This document shows positions 22,003-33,193 of a stretch of 64,000 nt of DNA, piece by piece. The position numbers and the translations under genes are program-made. Under the pieces are notes generated by a model. It saw nothing but the letters and a program-made list of their open reading frames with translations, had not been told where the DNA came from and made no database searches. The stretch comes from Dipteris shenzhenensis (Eukaryota > Polypodiophyta > Polypodiopsida > Gleicheniales), in assembly GCA_047967505.1 (NCBI GenBank), contig CM106540.1. One strand, written 5' to 3'. Each line of letters begins with the position of its first letter. Within the stretch, counting starts at the first letter, position 1.

Positions 22003-23290
22003 ATGGGCACCCATTCAGTCAATCCGTTACCGCACACACCGGCCACGAGAACCGTCACATTTTCAAAAGACGAGCTGCAACAGTTGCAAAAGGACTTGGA
22101 GCATGAGTGTTCCATGACTCTCTTCGCATGCATCTTTGGTTCACACCCCTCCAAATCACAGGCTAGAGATTGGATGCTTGCGGCGCTTCCCCAGGAGCTC
22201 GCCCCCCATCTTAAGGATGTTCGTTTGTTGAGACGAGGTTTCTTTCAGGTGTGCCTAGATTCCCCGGATGTCACGAGAGACTTGCTACAGGTTGGGTTTC
22301 TATTTCTAGGCTACAGTCTCCCCTCAGTTTATCACCGGCTTCTTTCAGTTATTGGAGAGAGGTTTGGTGTGGTAGCAGAGATCCCCCCTCTTCTTGGCGA
22401 GCCCTCTTCGGCTGCTGAGGCGGTCAGGATGGATGGGGTACCCAAGGTTAGGGTCATTGTCTAGGACCCTAATATTTCAGATGACCACATCATGCTACAG
22501 CGACTTGATGGGTCATTCTTCCGCCAGAGATTTGAAGTTGCAGGGGCAGGACTAGTGCAAGATTTGCAGATCCTCGGGGCACTTCGCCAGAGATTGCCCA
22601 AAGAAGAAAAAGAGACCCAGAAAGCAACCAGCTCGTACTAGCTTACGATAGAAAGCAGGAGCAAGACCTACCGCTCCATAGGCACCGCTTCAGACACGAG
22701 CTCCCCCTCCTCCTAGGATTGCTCGAGTCCCTCTTGCACCCCGCACCACCTCTGGCCCACGGTGGGTTAGGCCCTCTACTTTAGATCATACTTCCACCGC
22801 TTCGGAGGCATCCCCCTTGAAGCCTCGAGAGGCTAACGCCTTGGAGCCTAGTGTTCAGGAGCCTTCTTCCACTCCACCCCAGGATCAGGCTGTACCTCCC
22901 TCAGCAGCCCAGGTTGTTGGCACCTCGTCCGCAGCACTTCTTGATCAGGACCTAGTATTGGTGCCTCCTTCCATGGATAGAGGGAAGGGGGTCTTACATT
23001 CTCTCCCTGCTTCGGTAGGAATCCTTCGGACCCCCTTCCCAAGACTGGCTCAATGGAACTCCTTTTCCACTCTCGAGGACCTCTCTGACCTCCCAGATGA
23101 TGATTTTGTACCTTCCACTTTTGGAGAGCCAATTATCGGCATCCCTATGGAGAGATCTTTCTCTCTCTCACCTGTGGACTTTCCTCCCCTTGGACCTCGT
23201 GTGTATGGTAGGAGGTCAGCTCCGGTGGAGGGTTCTTTTTTCGCCACCAAGTCAGGTAAGGTATTCCAACCCACTTCCTCCCGCCGATGA
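22003..23290 (+). pseudogene. LINE-B ORF1 (DUF4283-like)
   Basis: TVTFSKDELQQLQKDLEHEC, IFGSHPSKSQARDWMLAALP, LRRGFFQVCLDSPDV and YHRLLSVIGERFGVVAEIPP mark a DUF4283 domain. A stop at 22,462-22,464 and a frameshift through the zinc knuckle break it. The C-terminal Pro/Ser-rich part (22,817-23,290) is open and ends next to the ORF2 start. Confidence 0.85.
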
Positions 23291-24104
23291 GGATAGCCAG
23301 TTGGAATATACAGGGATTGGGCGGCATCCATCATCGCCGTCGCAGACAACTGATCAGGAATCAGCTCCATCCAGGTGTGTCAGGTGGTTCCTTAGATATT
23401 CTTTCTCTTCAGGAACACAAACTGGATGCCAGCGATTGCTCCAAGTCAGGTAAGCTGCTTTCATGCCAAACTTTTTGGCCTCCTGCCTTGGAAACCAGAG
23501 TTCTTGTTCAAGTTCAGTGGCAGAGATGTTTGGTCAGATGATGCATTTCATATTCAGTCTCAGTCACTTTTGTTTTCGTGGTCGAACCGTAGGGTACAGA
23601 TGCCTATCCATGCTCGGATTGACATATTCTATGTGGATGACTAGGCTCTTGATAGAGGGGGGACAGTTTGCATTGCACCTGGTGTTTCCACCTCCGACCA
23701 TTTTCCGGTAGTTTTGTCTATCTCAGAGCCCCATCTGAGAGGACGGTCTCACAGTATCAGGATCCCCGATGCCTTATTGGGACAACTTCTTCATCACCGC
23801 AGATTTGCGTAGGAATTTCTAGAGGAGGCTCTGGAAATCCCTCAGAAATAGAAAGATCACTCTTTTCTTTTGGCTTTCTATTCATGAAGGGATTGCAGTG
23901 AACCAGTGGAGATCACGATTTGGGGCTGATCCCACTTGCCCTCGCTGTCATTCTGCAGAGGAGTCAGTGCGACATTGCCTTTGGGACTGCAGTCAGGCGA
24001 GGACTGTTTGGAAAGGGGTTGCTCCGATACTCAACATTTTTCATACTTTCCCTTTCTTCATGACTTGGGGCTCGATCGCATGGTTATCCCTTACTGGGCC
24101 CTAG
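23287..24104 (+). pseudogene. LINE-B ORF2 remnant (endonuclease pieces, zinc domain)
   Basis: MRIASWNIQGLGGIHHRRRR and LSLQEHKLDA are the start of an AP endonuclease. Then come scattered endonuclease pieces (MPIHARIDIFYVDD) and finally CPRCHSAEESVRHCLWDCSQ with FMTWGSIAWL. No RT motifs are present. Confidence 0.85.
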
Positions 24105-24356
24105 GTATTTTATGAGGGTGAGTCTTCTTCTTGGGCACTCTCGGTCCGCCAGCAGGTGATAGAGCCCTGCTCTCTTCAGGATCAACATACGTGAAGGCAC
24201 CAGCTTGCAGATCCACCAAGCCCCAAAATTCCCTAGCATTGAAATCATTTGCCCCTTGGCACATTTAATGCATTTAGACCCCTTAGCCTTAGATCCCCTA
24301 GTCTTGTGCCATGTCACCCTCACCAAGGACCTTGATCTTGATTACTTTTGTATCAT

Positions 24357-27300
24357 TTACGTGAAGCCCAAACAAATATAATACAAACATTGATCCTTTA
24401 AAGGAAAATGTCCATTGACCCTTCCAAGGTCATGTTGCCTCAACTTGAGCATAACATTCCTTCCCTCTTCAAGCATCAGCGTCCTCGATGATAAAGTCTG
24501 AGAACACTCTCCGTAATTGATATACGGATTCCCAGGTGGCTTCTGATAGAGGTAAACCATGCCATGCAACCAACACCATGGGTATCTTCCGATTGCATAC
24601 TTGCGTAATTGATATACGGATTCCCAGGTAGCTTCTGATAGAGGTAAACCATGCCATGCAACCAACACCATGGGTATCTTCCGATTGCATACTTGCATTG
24701 TTCCTCGGTCCAGGATTCTTGTTAGTTTGTGTCCTGCATTATCCTCTATCTCCTGAAACAAAACAACACCCTCGATTAGTGAGTCACCTGTATGCAAAAA
24801 TTTCTTTAAACGAGAAACATGAAACACTGGGTGCACCTTACAACCCTGTGGTAATTCTAATTTATAGGCTACCTTGCCTATTCTTTTTAGAATTAACCAC
24901 GGCCCACAATATCGGGGTAATAACTTAGCACACTCTTCTGCAGTCAAAGAATTAGAGTGCGAAGGAACTCTGAGAAAAACTATTTCTCCTTCCTTAAATT
25001 CTCTAACGGATCTGTTTTCATCCGCATTCGCCTTAGCTCTATCCATAGCTTGGCGGATGTTAGCTCTCGCAAGTCACTTTCTGAGGTACTCCAACTGTAG
25101 TTGGATTCGCTGGTCTATAACCATAGTTCAGCTCAAACGGACTGAACTCTATAGAGGAATGTTTTCTATCATTGTAGGCAAATTCTAACAGTGGCAACTA
25201 CTTGTCCCATGTATGTTTCCTCAATGACACATATGCTCTAAGCATATCCTCTAAAATTTGGTTGATTCTTTCCATCTAACCATCCGTTCCCCACTACTCA
25301 TTCCCAACTCAGTCCTTAGTGTCTCAAACACTGCAGTCCAAAAATGACTGGTAAATTTGACATCCTTGTCTGACACTATGTATTTGGGTAATCCATGCAA
25401 ACGAAATATATGTTTAATAAACAAATCCGCCACTTGCGGGGCACTAACAGACTCTCTAGTTAGAATAAAGTGAGCCATCTTAGTAAGACGATCAACTACC
25501 ACAAAGAAAGAATCATATCCACCTTGTGTCATAGGCAGACCTACAATAAAGTCCATGGAAATGCTCTCCCACCTACCTAGTGGTATTTCCAAAGGTTGTA
25601 AAAGTCCGGGTGGCTTTATCCGCTCTGCCTTACTTACCTAACACGAAAAACAATGTGTCACATATTCATGAATATGTTTTTTTATTTTCGGCCAAAACAA
25701 ATCTCGCTTCACGAGATCATATGTTTTCTCGACTCCTGAATGTCCCGCACATGGGCTATCATGGCATTGTTGAATGACTCTCTGCCTGAGATCATTCTGA
25801 TTAGGTACTACTATCTTGCCATTTCTTTTCAGCATACCATCTCTTATGGTATATCTTGCATAAGTTTGGCCTTTTCTGAATGCCAAGTCATCCTTTTCCC
25901 CGGGTTTGAATACATGAGCCTTAGGCCAAAGGTTCTGGACGAACTCGTCCACCTTTTGAGTTTCTCTAATCTCGGTCATTAGAGCACTCTCTAATACCGT
26001 GAAAATCATATTATGCATAATGCGTGACAACACATCAGCAACTCAAAAATATTTCAGGGTATCATGATCAACATCAACATAAAACTCTGACCCATACAAA
26101 TAATGCCTCCATGTTTTCAGAGCATGGACAATAGCATACAACTCTAATTCATGAGTTGGCCAATTTCGTTGAGAGAGAGAAAGCTTCTTGCTTTCAAAGG
26201 CTATTGGCCTTCCCTCTTGGAGGAGAACTGCTCCTACCGCAATGCCACTTGCATCGGTTTCAAGGAAAAACAGTTTCTGGGGATCAACTATTTTTAACAC
26301 CGGTCCTGAGACCACAGCTTGTTTTATGGTGTTAAAACTCTCTTGTTGATTCTGTCCCCATATAAAAGATACCTTATCTGAGGTCAGATCAGTCAATGGC
26401 GATACTATTTCGGAATATCCTTTGATATGCCTTCGATAAAATTGGACAAATCCCAAGAATGATCGCAAAGCGGTCAAACCCTAAGGGATAGGCCAAGTCA
26501 ATATCGCAGCCACTTTCTTTGGATCCATTTCTACCCCCTCAGGAGTAATAATGAATCCTAAATATTCAAGTCTTACCATACACAGTACAGTTTTCTTTTT
26601 ATATACATAAAGGCTGGCTTTCCTCAAAGTATTGGACACTATTCTTAAGTGTTCGTGATGCTCAGCAATACTTTTGCTAAACACAAGAATATCGTCAATA
26701 AAATGTACTACAAACTTTCCGATATACGAACGTAGTAAATCATTCATAAGCATGACGAATGTAGCTGGAGCATTCGTAAGTCCAAACGGCATTACCAAAA
26801 ACTCATAATGTCCAAACTTGCTTCTAAAAGCGATTTTATGCACATCCTCGGCTCTAATACAGATCTGATGGTAGCCACATTTAAGATCTATCTTACTGAA
26901 AATTACGGCCCCATGTAACGCATCTAACAAATCATCGATCCAAGCCATCGGATACCTATGCTTAATAGTGATATTATTCAATGCTCTGTAATCTATACAG
27001 AGGCAAAAAGTATCATCTTTCTATTTTTTAAATATCACTGGCGAAGCAAAAGGTGAGAAACTGGGTTGAATCTGCCCCAGCTTGAGGTATTCTTCCAGTT
27101 GTCTTCGCACCTCCGTTTCTTCAGTAAAACTTAACCTATAGGGAGGTCTATTTACAGGTTCTGCCCCTGGGATTAGTTCAATCTTATGTTGAACATTCCG
27201 CTCTGGAGGTAACCCATAAGGTAACTCATCCCTAAAACAATCAGAGAACTCCTCTGCTATTTGATCAGTCAGCTTGGCCATCTCTCCATTTTGGGTAACA

Positions 27301-27398
27301 TCAGTGCTAGCCGAAGGACCATCAATCGGCTCTACCGATGCTGTACAAAGAAACAAAAACTCTTCTTGAGCTTTTCGAACTTCCATTACAAAAACCAA
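24357..27398 (-). pseudogene. Gypsy pol (RT-RNase H-integrase-chromodomain)
   Basis: RT motifs: YRALNNITIKHRYP, DLKCGYHQI, MPFGLTNAPATF and FIDDILVFS (YxDD-like, Phe for Tyr). RNase H: FLETDASGIAVGAVLLQEGR and THELELYAIVHALKTWRHYL. Integrase: WESISMDFIVGLP and YIVSDKDVKFTSHFW. Tail: PRYCGPWLILKRIGKVAYKL, HPVFHVSRLKKF, chromodomain ILDRGTMQVCNRK..VAWHGLPLSEATWE. Several stops and frameshifts make it inactive. Confidence 0.93.
24513..24696 (-). repeat. 92-bp tandem duplication in the chromodomain
   Basis: Units starting GTAATTGATATACGGATTCC at 24,513 and 24,605 are almost identical. 92 bp is not divisible by 3, so the duplicated chromodomain end (VAWHGLPLSEATWES) is read out of frame in the second unit. 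Confidence 0.95.
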
Positions 27399-27557
27399 CG
27401 GTCCTTGAGGTATATCTTTTTTACCTCATAGGACATATAGCACATCATTCATCTTGAATTGATAAATGTGCTTTTCCCTGGATTCTTCCTAGAATGCCAA
27501 GCCTTACCCAAGGCTATGTCTGTGTGAGCAAGCTTTGTCATTTCAAAATCAAGCTTC

Positions 27558-28990
27558 TCAGCATAGTCGAAGGGCTGCCTCAATCTGCAAGATCCTCCCT
27601 GCAGTCCTTCTGAGATGTCCTGTCAACTGAGATTTAGTCTCCTCTGGAAGCCTTTGGAAAGCTTTCCATGACCCAAGAGATGAGGTAGGTCCCCTCTCCC
27701 ATCGAGACCACTGCATAGTGTGAAGCACCAAGTGGTCTGCCAAGATCATCCAAAATATTGTCATTCCATGTGACCGGTTGCCTATCAATCTCTTCACGAG
27801 AGGAAGGGGGAGTCCTCCGAAGAGTGCTCATGAAGCTGGCCCATGCTTTCACAATGGCAACCATGAGAGGGGACGAAGGAGACCTAAGGTGTGCTGCGGT
27901 GAAGATCCATCTAATATTGCTCATCCAATCTCCTCCTGAAGAAGGTGTGCAAGTCTGTATGCTACTAATAAAAAATTCCTTCCACGGCTCCTGCCCTGGC
28001 ATAAGTCCCCGCACCACCATCTTGCAGAGTAGAGCTCTGCACTGTAAATCTGGATCAATAATATTGAGACCCCCTTCCTGTGTAGGGAGGATGAGGGTCT
28101 CCCAAGCCACCCTGGCTAATGCATCTGCTATGCCATCAAGCCCACTCCAAAAAAATTTCTAATCGGTCTCCTAAGCTGAATGATGCAATCCCTAGAATGG
28201 CACCAGCAAGAACAAACAAACCAGGCCGTGCAAGAGGACCTGGTTGACTACCACAACTCTAGAGGAAAGGTCTAGCTTGTCTGATCCCCAAAAAAGGAGC
28301 TTCCTCCTGATGCTCTCCAACACGGGAGCAAACTGCTGCGTGAAAGAAATATCCAAGCTGACCTGGCAGCCCAAATATCTGGCTGGCACACCCCTCTGAA
28401 CCCAAGTGAAACCTATGTTAAGCCCCCAAACTAGAGTGTCTTCATCATTGATCCAAAAGCCATTGGATTTACGCCAATTTATCTGCGCCCCCGCCGCCAA
28501 GCAAAATAAATCCAATGCTGTCCTGAAAGAAGTGAGCGTCTGTGGTGTGGCATCCAAGTAAACTACCGTGTCATCTGCCAACTCACTGTCAAGTAACTCC
28601 TCTTCCCGTCTAATGGAAAGTCTCAGCCCAAAGATGTCAGCTTGAGATCTAATATAGATACTCATAGCTTCAGCCACGAACAGACGGGAAGTCTCAACCC
28701 AAAGATGTCAGCTTGAGATCTAATGTAGATACTCATAGCTTCAGCCACGAACAAAAAAAGAAAAGGAGCAAGGGAGCATCCCTGACGGACTGATCTAGAA
28801 ATCTGAAATCTCTCACTCCTTACCCTACCAAAAAGCACCTGGCTGTGGGCTGATCTGTACAAAGAGGAAACACCTCTGATCCAAGCATCTGTAAAGCCAA
28901 ACCGTAGAAAGGTGACCTCCAAAAAACCCAGGTCTAGGGGAAGAGCCGCCAGCATCCAATCTCTGGCTTGGGATCTGGAAGGGTGAGACC
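27558..28990 (-). pseudogene. LINE-B ORF2 reverse transcriptase fragment
   Basis: SVRQGCSLAPFLF, LADDTVVYLDATPQTL (catalytic xADD as LADD), ALDLFCLAAGAQINWRKSNG, RYLGCQVSLDI, and ..VAWETLILPTQEGGLNIIDP. This is the RT thumb/C-terminal region of plant L1-type elements. A tandem duplication of about 73 bp at 28,630-28,760 repeats the VAEAMSIYIRSQADIFGLRL codons. Confidence 0.9.
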
Positions 28991-29189
28991 CGAAGATGCG
29001 TGGATCAACGTGGTAGAGCATTCAATCTCTACGTCCTTCTTAAGCTACTGCAACTCGTCTTCAGAAAATGTAATAGTTTTCGCGGCCAGTGCAGGTGGAA
29101 TAGGATTGGTTGATAGAATATCCATCGCCAATCGAGGTGAGGAGGCAAATTCGAACACTTTTGAGGCTCTATCCGTTCCAAAAAGCCTT

Positions 29190-29910
29190 GCGGGAGAATG
29201 AGGGGGAGACAGGAAGCAAAAGAAGGGGATGGGTAGAGGAGGGGGGTAGAGGAGAGGGCTGAGGCGGGGGGATAGGGAGCAGGGGAGAGGAGAGGGGGGT
29301 AGATGAGAGGGCTGAGGCGGAGGGTAGGGAGCGAGGGAGAGGAGAGGGCTGAGGCGGGGGGTAGGGAGCTCGGTAGAGGAGAGGGGGGTAGAGGAGAGGG
29401 CTGAGGCGGGGGGATAGGGAGTGGGGGAGAGGAGAGGGGGGTAGATGAGAGGGCTGAGGCAGAGGGTAGGGAGCGGGGGAGAGGAGAGGGCTGAGGCGGG
29501 GGGTAGGGAGCGGGGTAGAGGAGAGGGGGGTGGAGGAGAGGGGGGTAGAGGCGGGGGGTAGGGAGCGGGGTAGAGGAGAGCAGGGTAGAGGGGAGGGGGG
29601 TAGAGGTGGGAGGTAGGGAGCGGGGTAGAGGGAGGGCTGAGGCGGAGGGTAGGGAGCGGGGGAGGAGCAGGCTGAGGCGGGGGGTAGGGAGCGGGGGAGA
29701 GGAGGGGGAGAGGGCTGAGAGGCAGGGAAGGGGGAGCGGGCGGGCTGAGAGGGGAGGAGGTGGGCTGAGAGGGAGACGAGGGGAAGGGGGAGGGGGCTGA
29801 GAGGGAGAGGAGGAGGAGAGAGGGAGGGGCTGAGGGAGGGGGAGGGGGAGGGGCTGAGGGCGAGGGAGGGGGAGGGAGGGAGGGGCTGAGGGAGAGGGGG
29901 CAGCAAGGGT
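29190..29910 (-). repeat. C-rich (minus strand) leader minisatellite of LINE-B copy 2
   Basis: Imperfect tandem units of about 55-60 bp on the plus strand: GAGAGGGCTGAGGCGGGG, GGTAGGGAGCGGGG, TAGAGGAGAGG. It lies just upstream of ORF1 on the minus strand, as the C-rich block at 53.53-54.04 kb does for copy 3. Pro/Ser-rich frames here are not genes. Confidence 0.9.
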
Positions 29911-31367
29911 CGGGGAGAAGCCTAAGTATTTTATTTGCATGCAAAAGGCTAACAATTAATGGGTGCCATGGTTGTGTGCATTGAATTAATTGTAACAGGT
30001 TTTGAGAGCGGTCTATTTTCCCGGATTTAATGAGTTGCACCATTTTTCCAGGAGGTGTCTACCTTGGCGTGTGGACGTAGGGTGGGAAGGCACAAAAGTT
30101 GCCTCATTATGGCATGTGACTAAAAACTAGTCGTGGTTGGATGTTCCCAGGGAAGGGGGGGTTTGCTGAAGTCATGACGGCAACTTCATGGCTGGTCAGC
30201 TAGTTTTTCATTGTATATCTTTGTATTCAGTTTTTGATCAAGAAATAAGAATACCTTCGGGGGGGTCCAGCCGATTGGTTCTAGGTTCTAGTTCGGTGTC
30301 AGTGTGTATGCATCAAGCTGTGCGATCTCCCATAAAATTAAGAGTGGGTCGTTTTTCAAATGTTGTTGCTGAAGAAGGAAGGGATGTAAGTGCCTAGGGC
30401 AAGAATATGGCTAAGAAATTAGTTAGAGACCTGAAGGGGCTAAATTGATTACATGCATGGGGGAAGGTTAGAACCTAGTAAAGGTTAGGGATGGTAAGGG
30501 GCTTTCTAGGGAGATGGAGGCATATTGGTCTACACGTTGTGAGGCGAGTGAGGATTTTTTATGATTAAAATGAGAAAACCCAAGCCACAGCCATAGTGTT
30601 GACGTCTTTTGCATTGGCTGGGTGGAACTCTCAGGCTCCTACAGGTCTTCTAGGTAGGGTAGGGAAATTTGGATTTAACACTTCCAAGAACATGGAGTTG
30701 TTCCTAGGTTCACCCGTAGCTTCCTGGTGGTATGATAGTCCCCCCCATAGGGATGGTACTCTTGTGTTGATCTCAGTGTTTTGGTCTCATAGTCCTTTTT
30801 GGCCTTCCACAAACGTTAATAAATCTTTCTTTCTCAGTGTTTTGGTCTCATAGGCAATTTTGGCCTTTTTGGCCTTCGCAAACATTAATAAATCTTTCTT
30901 TCTCTCTCTCTAGCTGTCAGAGACAGAGGATAGTTTCATCCAAGTTACCTGAACATGTCCAAAAAAATGCCAAAAAGGATGGGTTTAGAACACATAAATT
31001 GTTGCCGCAGTGCATAAATGCACAATTGTATGAAGTAGTGTTGCATAACTGCATAATTGTACTTTCGAAATCATGTGACTATGTGATAGTGCAATTGTGC
31101 AACACGTTTGTGACTAAATAGTAAAGTAGTTGTGGTTATGCTATCGTGTAATAGACACATATGATTACATAAAAAGAAGGGATTGAACAGCTACGTGATT
31201 GCTAGGTTGTGTGATTGTATAGTTGTTGCCATTATGTTATTTGTCGTTTTCTAAATTTGTTCTACGAATAAAAGGTAAAACTTTCTCCTCTTAAAGTTGA
31301 GCTTTCTCAGAATACGATTTTCCATGGAGTCTTTGGGCTTAAAGGAGAACCATCAGAGTATCCTTAC
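29911..31367. other. Intron sequence with two repeat copies only
   Basis: Apart from copies g and h of the hairpin/TC-tail repeat (30,770-30,911), no feature was recognised between LINE-B copy 2 and BIG5 visible exon 16. Confidence 0.5.
30770..30911 (+). repeat. Hairpin/TC-tail repeats, copies g and h in tandem
   Basis: Two units head-to-tail: GGTCTCATAGTCCTTTTTGG CCTTCC..TTAATAAATCTTTCTTTC and GGTCTCATAGGCAATTTTGG CC..TTAATAAATCTTTCTTTC(TC)n. The second starts immediately after the tail of the first. Confidence 0.85.
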
Positions 31368-31516
31368 CTCTGCAAGCCGATCCTCACATATACGTAGAAG
31401 AGCAATGGACTTCAAGCTTATTCTCGGACAGCTTTTATTCTTAGCAAATGCTATAAGACAATGAAGACAATCCATGAAATAGTCTCTGGCTACTTTATCG
31501 AAATGCTCCAGCATGA
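31368..31516 (-). CDS. BIG5: BIG5 visible exon 16
   Basis: 149 bp: [20 protein letters not shown], then ..[16 protein letters not shown]. The next residues in the family are GLIPGG, which here lie 10.4 kb away at 20,922. The start was set by the TTTGCAG acceptor and by phase; upstream in-frame codons are intronic. Confidence 0.95.
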
Positions 31517-31743
31517 CTGCAAACATGACACTAAATAGATCAATACTGAACGAGCTCAATTTTTCTTCACATTTGAGTTTTACAATGATGACAGATGCAC
31601 ACATTGCTCAGACTGTGCATGTTTCTGAAAAAACTGAAAACTTAACCCATACGCAGGTCTCCACTAGTCTCAGCTTATCTCAAAACCATCCTATTCTGAT
31701 TACCAATTGCAGCAGGTTCACACTTAGCGTTCTGACAACCTAC

Positions 31744-31867
31744 CTTGCTCCAGACGCTCAAATGCAATCTCAACAATAGAATCTGTATTATCAGATCCAG
31801 CTGCCTTAAAGACCATAAACACCCCTCGCCAACCAGACTTCATGCCTCCAACATTTGATTTAACCAT
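31744..31867 (-). CDS. BIG5: BIG5 visible exon 15
   Basis: 124 bp: MVKSNVGGMKSGWRGVFMVF, then KAAGSDNTDSIVEIAFERLEQ. Family pattern 'K..V..IKSGWRSVFMIF'. Ends in phase 1; the G joins TC of exon 16 to give Val. Confidence 0.95.
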
Positions 31868-31982
31868 CTGAACGGTAGAAAGGTATAAGATAGCTTCTAA
31901 AGTTATACAGACTATTTGGGCAATAAATTTAGGTGTATGATTCCAGCTAGAAAATATCATTGCACAATCAGAAGAGACTCAC

Positions 31983-32222
31983 CTGCACGATGCAATCAAC
32001 AATAAGAACACGAATTGCCGGGTTGCTACTGTTACAGATGAGAACAACAAATGGATGCAAAATGTCATTTTGAAATGAAAAATTTGGCAGCTCAGCATGT
32101 TCAAGATACTTGATCCCTAGCTGCCTTAGAGAATCTATAGTATACATAGCAATTTTGTCATCTTGATGACTTCCTGCGGAAACAAAATGCTGAGACAGGA
32201 CCAACCATATCCTTGCCCATAC
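31983..32222 (-). CDS. BIG5: BIG5 visible exon 14 (HDS2, DUF1981)
   Basis: 240 bp, 80 codons: [40 protein letters not shown], ending [10 protein letters not shown]. This is the Sec7-associated DUF1981 segment. Acceptor TTTCAG, donor GTGAGT. Confidence 0.96.
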
Positions 32223-32348
32223 CTGAAATAACAGCAACTTTTTCCTTAGTGAGTGAAGCTATAGTAGATCCCTTGGGAATTAATATTCATTTTAATCCCT
32301 AATTGGCAAAAGATTTATGGACTTCATATCACACACAAATGTACTCAC

Positions 32349-32766
32349 CATATGTATGCGGGCCATGTTGTAGTAGCTTATTTCTACAAGCTTTTGCAAG
32401 CTAAAGACACGAGGTGGTGTTTGCTTTAGTTCTTCTGCAGACACGCCACATAGAGCTGTGAAAAATTCAACAATTGCATCACTTGGTAGCTTTACACTGT
32501 TCACAAAAACTTGCTCTGTAGGATTGCCCATCAATTCCTTGAGAGAGCGAGCTAATGCATCCCTGGAAAACTGATTGGATCCTATCATCAATGTAATAAG
32601 GATAGAAGATGATGATGTGATGTATTCAAGTCTTGAGATACATTCCAAAACAGCGTTCCAGGTATCATGCAGTGCATCAGGTTCACTATCACTCAAAGCA
32701 AGCAAGGTTCGAAGGGCCTCTACATTCTTGCCCCGCATTTCTTTCGGTGCATGCAGAAAAGTGAAT
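32349..32766 (-). CDS. BIG5: BIG5 visible exon 13 (HDS1-HDS2)
   Basis: 418 bp. [20 protein letters not shown] then [20 protein letters not shown] and later [20 protein letters not shown]. These are long-conserved HDS blocks that match BIG5 closely. Acceptor TTTCAG, donor GTGAGT. Confidence 0.96.
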
Positions 32767-33193
32767 CTGAAAGATTGACAACAGTGTAAACGTGTAACTT
32801 AAATGACAACTCAAAGACATGATACGTGTGAAATGCTGAAATACTTCAGAGAAAGAAGACAGACTAATGCGCAGAGTATACTTTAACAAGCAAACTGTTT
32901 GGTAGGACTATGTTCACAGGAAAATTAGCACGAGAATAGGGTGGATCATGGAAACAATGGAAGAAAGAAATCTAGGGTGGGTCACGGAAACAATGGAAGA
33001 AAGAAATCTAGAACTCGTCTTTGACTAGATCAAATACAGGAGCATACCCAAAAAACATCAAGAGAGAGCTATATAATCGTCAAATAAGAATATACATACT
33101 GCCCATATAGGAAAGAAAATTCAACAAATTCAATTGAGATGTATGTCAGAATGGAGCAGGCAAGCATGGAATTAGCATTGCAACACTTTGTAC

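Larger units (their letters stand above)
21750..24110 (+). mobile_element. LINE-B copy 1, internally deleted
   Basis: C-rich leader (21,775-21,905), ORF1 (22,003-23,290), the start of ORF2 endonuclease (23,286 onward), then only fragments, ending with the C-terminal zinc domain near 23,930-24,100. The whole reverse transcriptase is missing. Confidence 0.85.
24357..27550 (-). mobile_element. Gypsy chromovirus remnant
   Basis: On the minus strand, in order: a piece upstream of RT (27,398-27,021, ELPYGLPPERNVQHKIELIP), RT (26,981-26,481), RNase H (26,477-26,043), H2C2 integrase zinc finger (26,033-25,638), integrase core (25,592-25,251), then the integrase tail with chromodomain (25,046-24,357). 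Gag, protease and the 5' LTR are missing; the 5' side abuts LINE-B copy 2. Confidence 0.92.
27558..29910 (-). mobile_element. LINE-B copy 2, internally deleted
   Basis: On the minus strand: C-rich leader (29,910-29,190), ORF1 start (29,130 onward: MDILSTNPIPPALAAKTITF), then ORF1 FGSHPSRSQARDWMLAALP fused directly to mid-RT sequence (FLEVTFLRFGFTDAWIRGVS, SVRQGCSLAPFLFLFVAEAM). Then the RT C-terminal part down to 27,558. About 3 kb (rest of ORF1, endonuclease, N-terminal RT) is missing. Confidence 0.88.

Noticed and set aside
29190-29910. CRISPR-like array
   Set aside because: Units are imperfect, contiguous and without unique spacers, in a plant nuclear context; it is a minisatellite.
29029-30043. 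Three overlapping 245-332 residue Pro/Ser-rich ORFs (minus)
   Set aside because: All frames are open because of the C-rich minisatellite; only the last 30 or so residues are real LINE-B ORF1.
31516-31604. Upstream extension of BIG5 visible exon 16
   Set aside because: The frame is open, but family alignment and the TTTGCAG acceptor place the exon start at 31,516.
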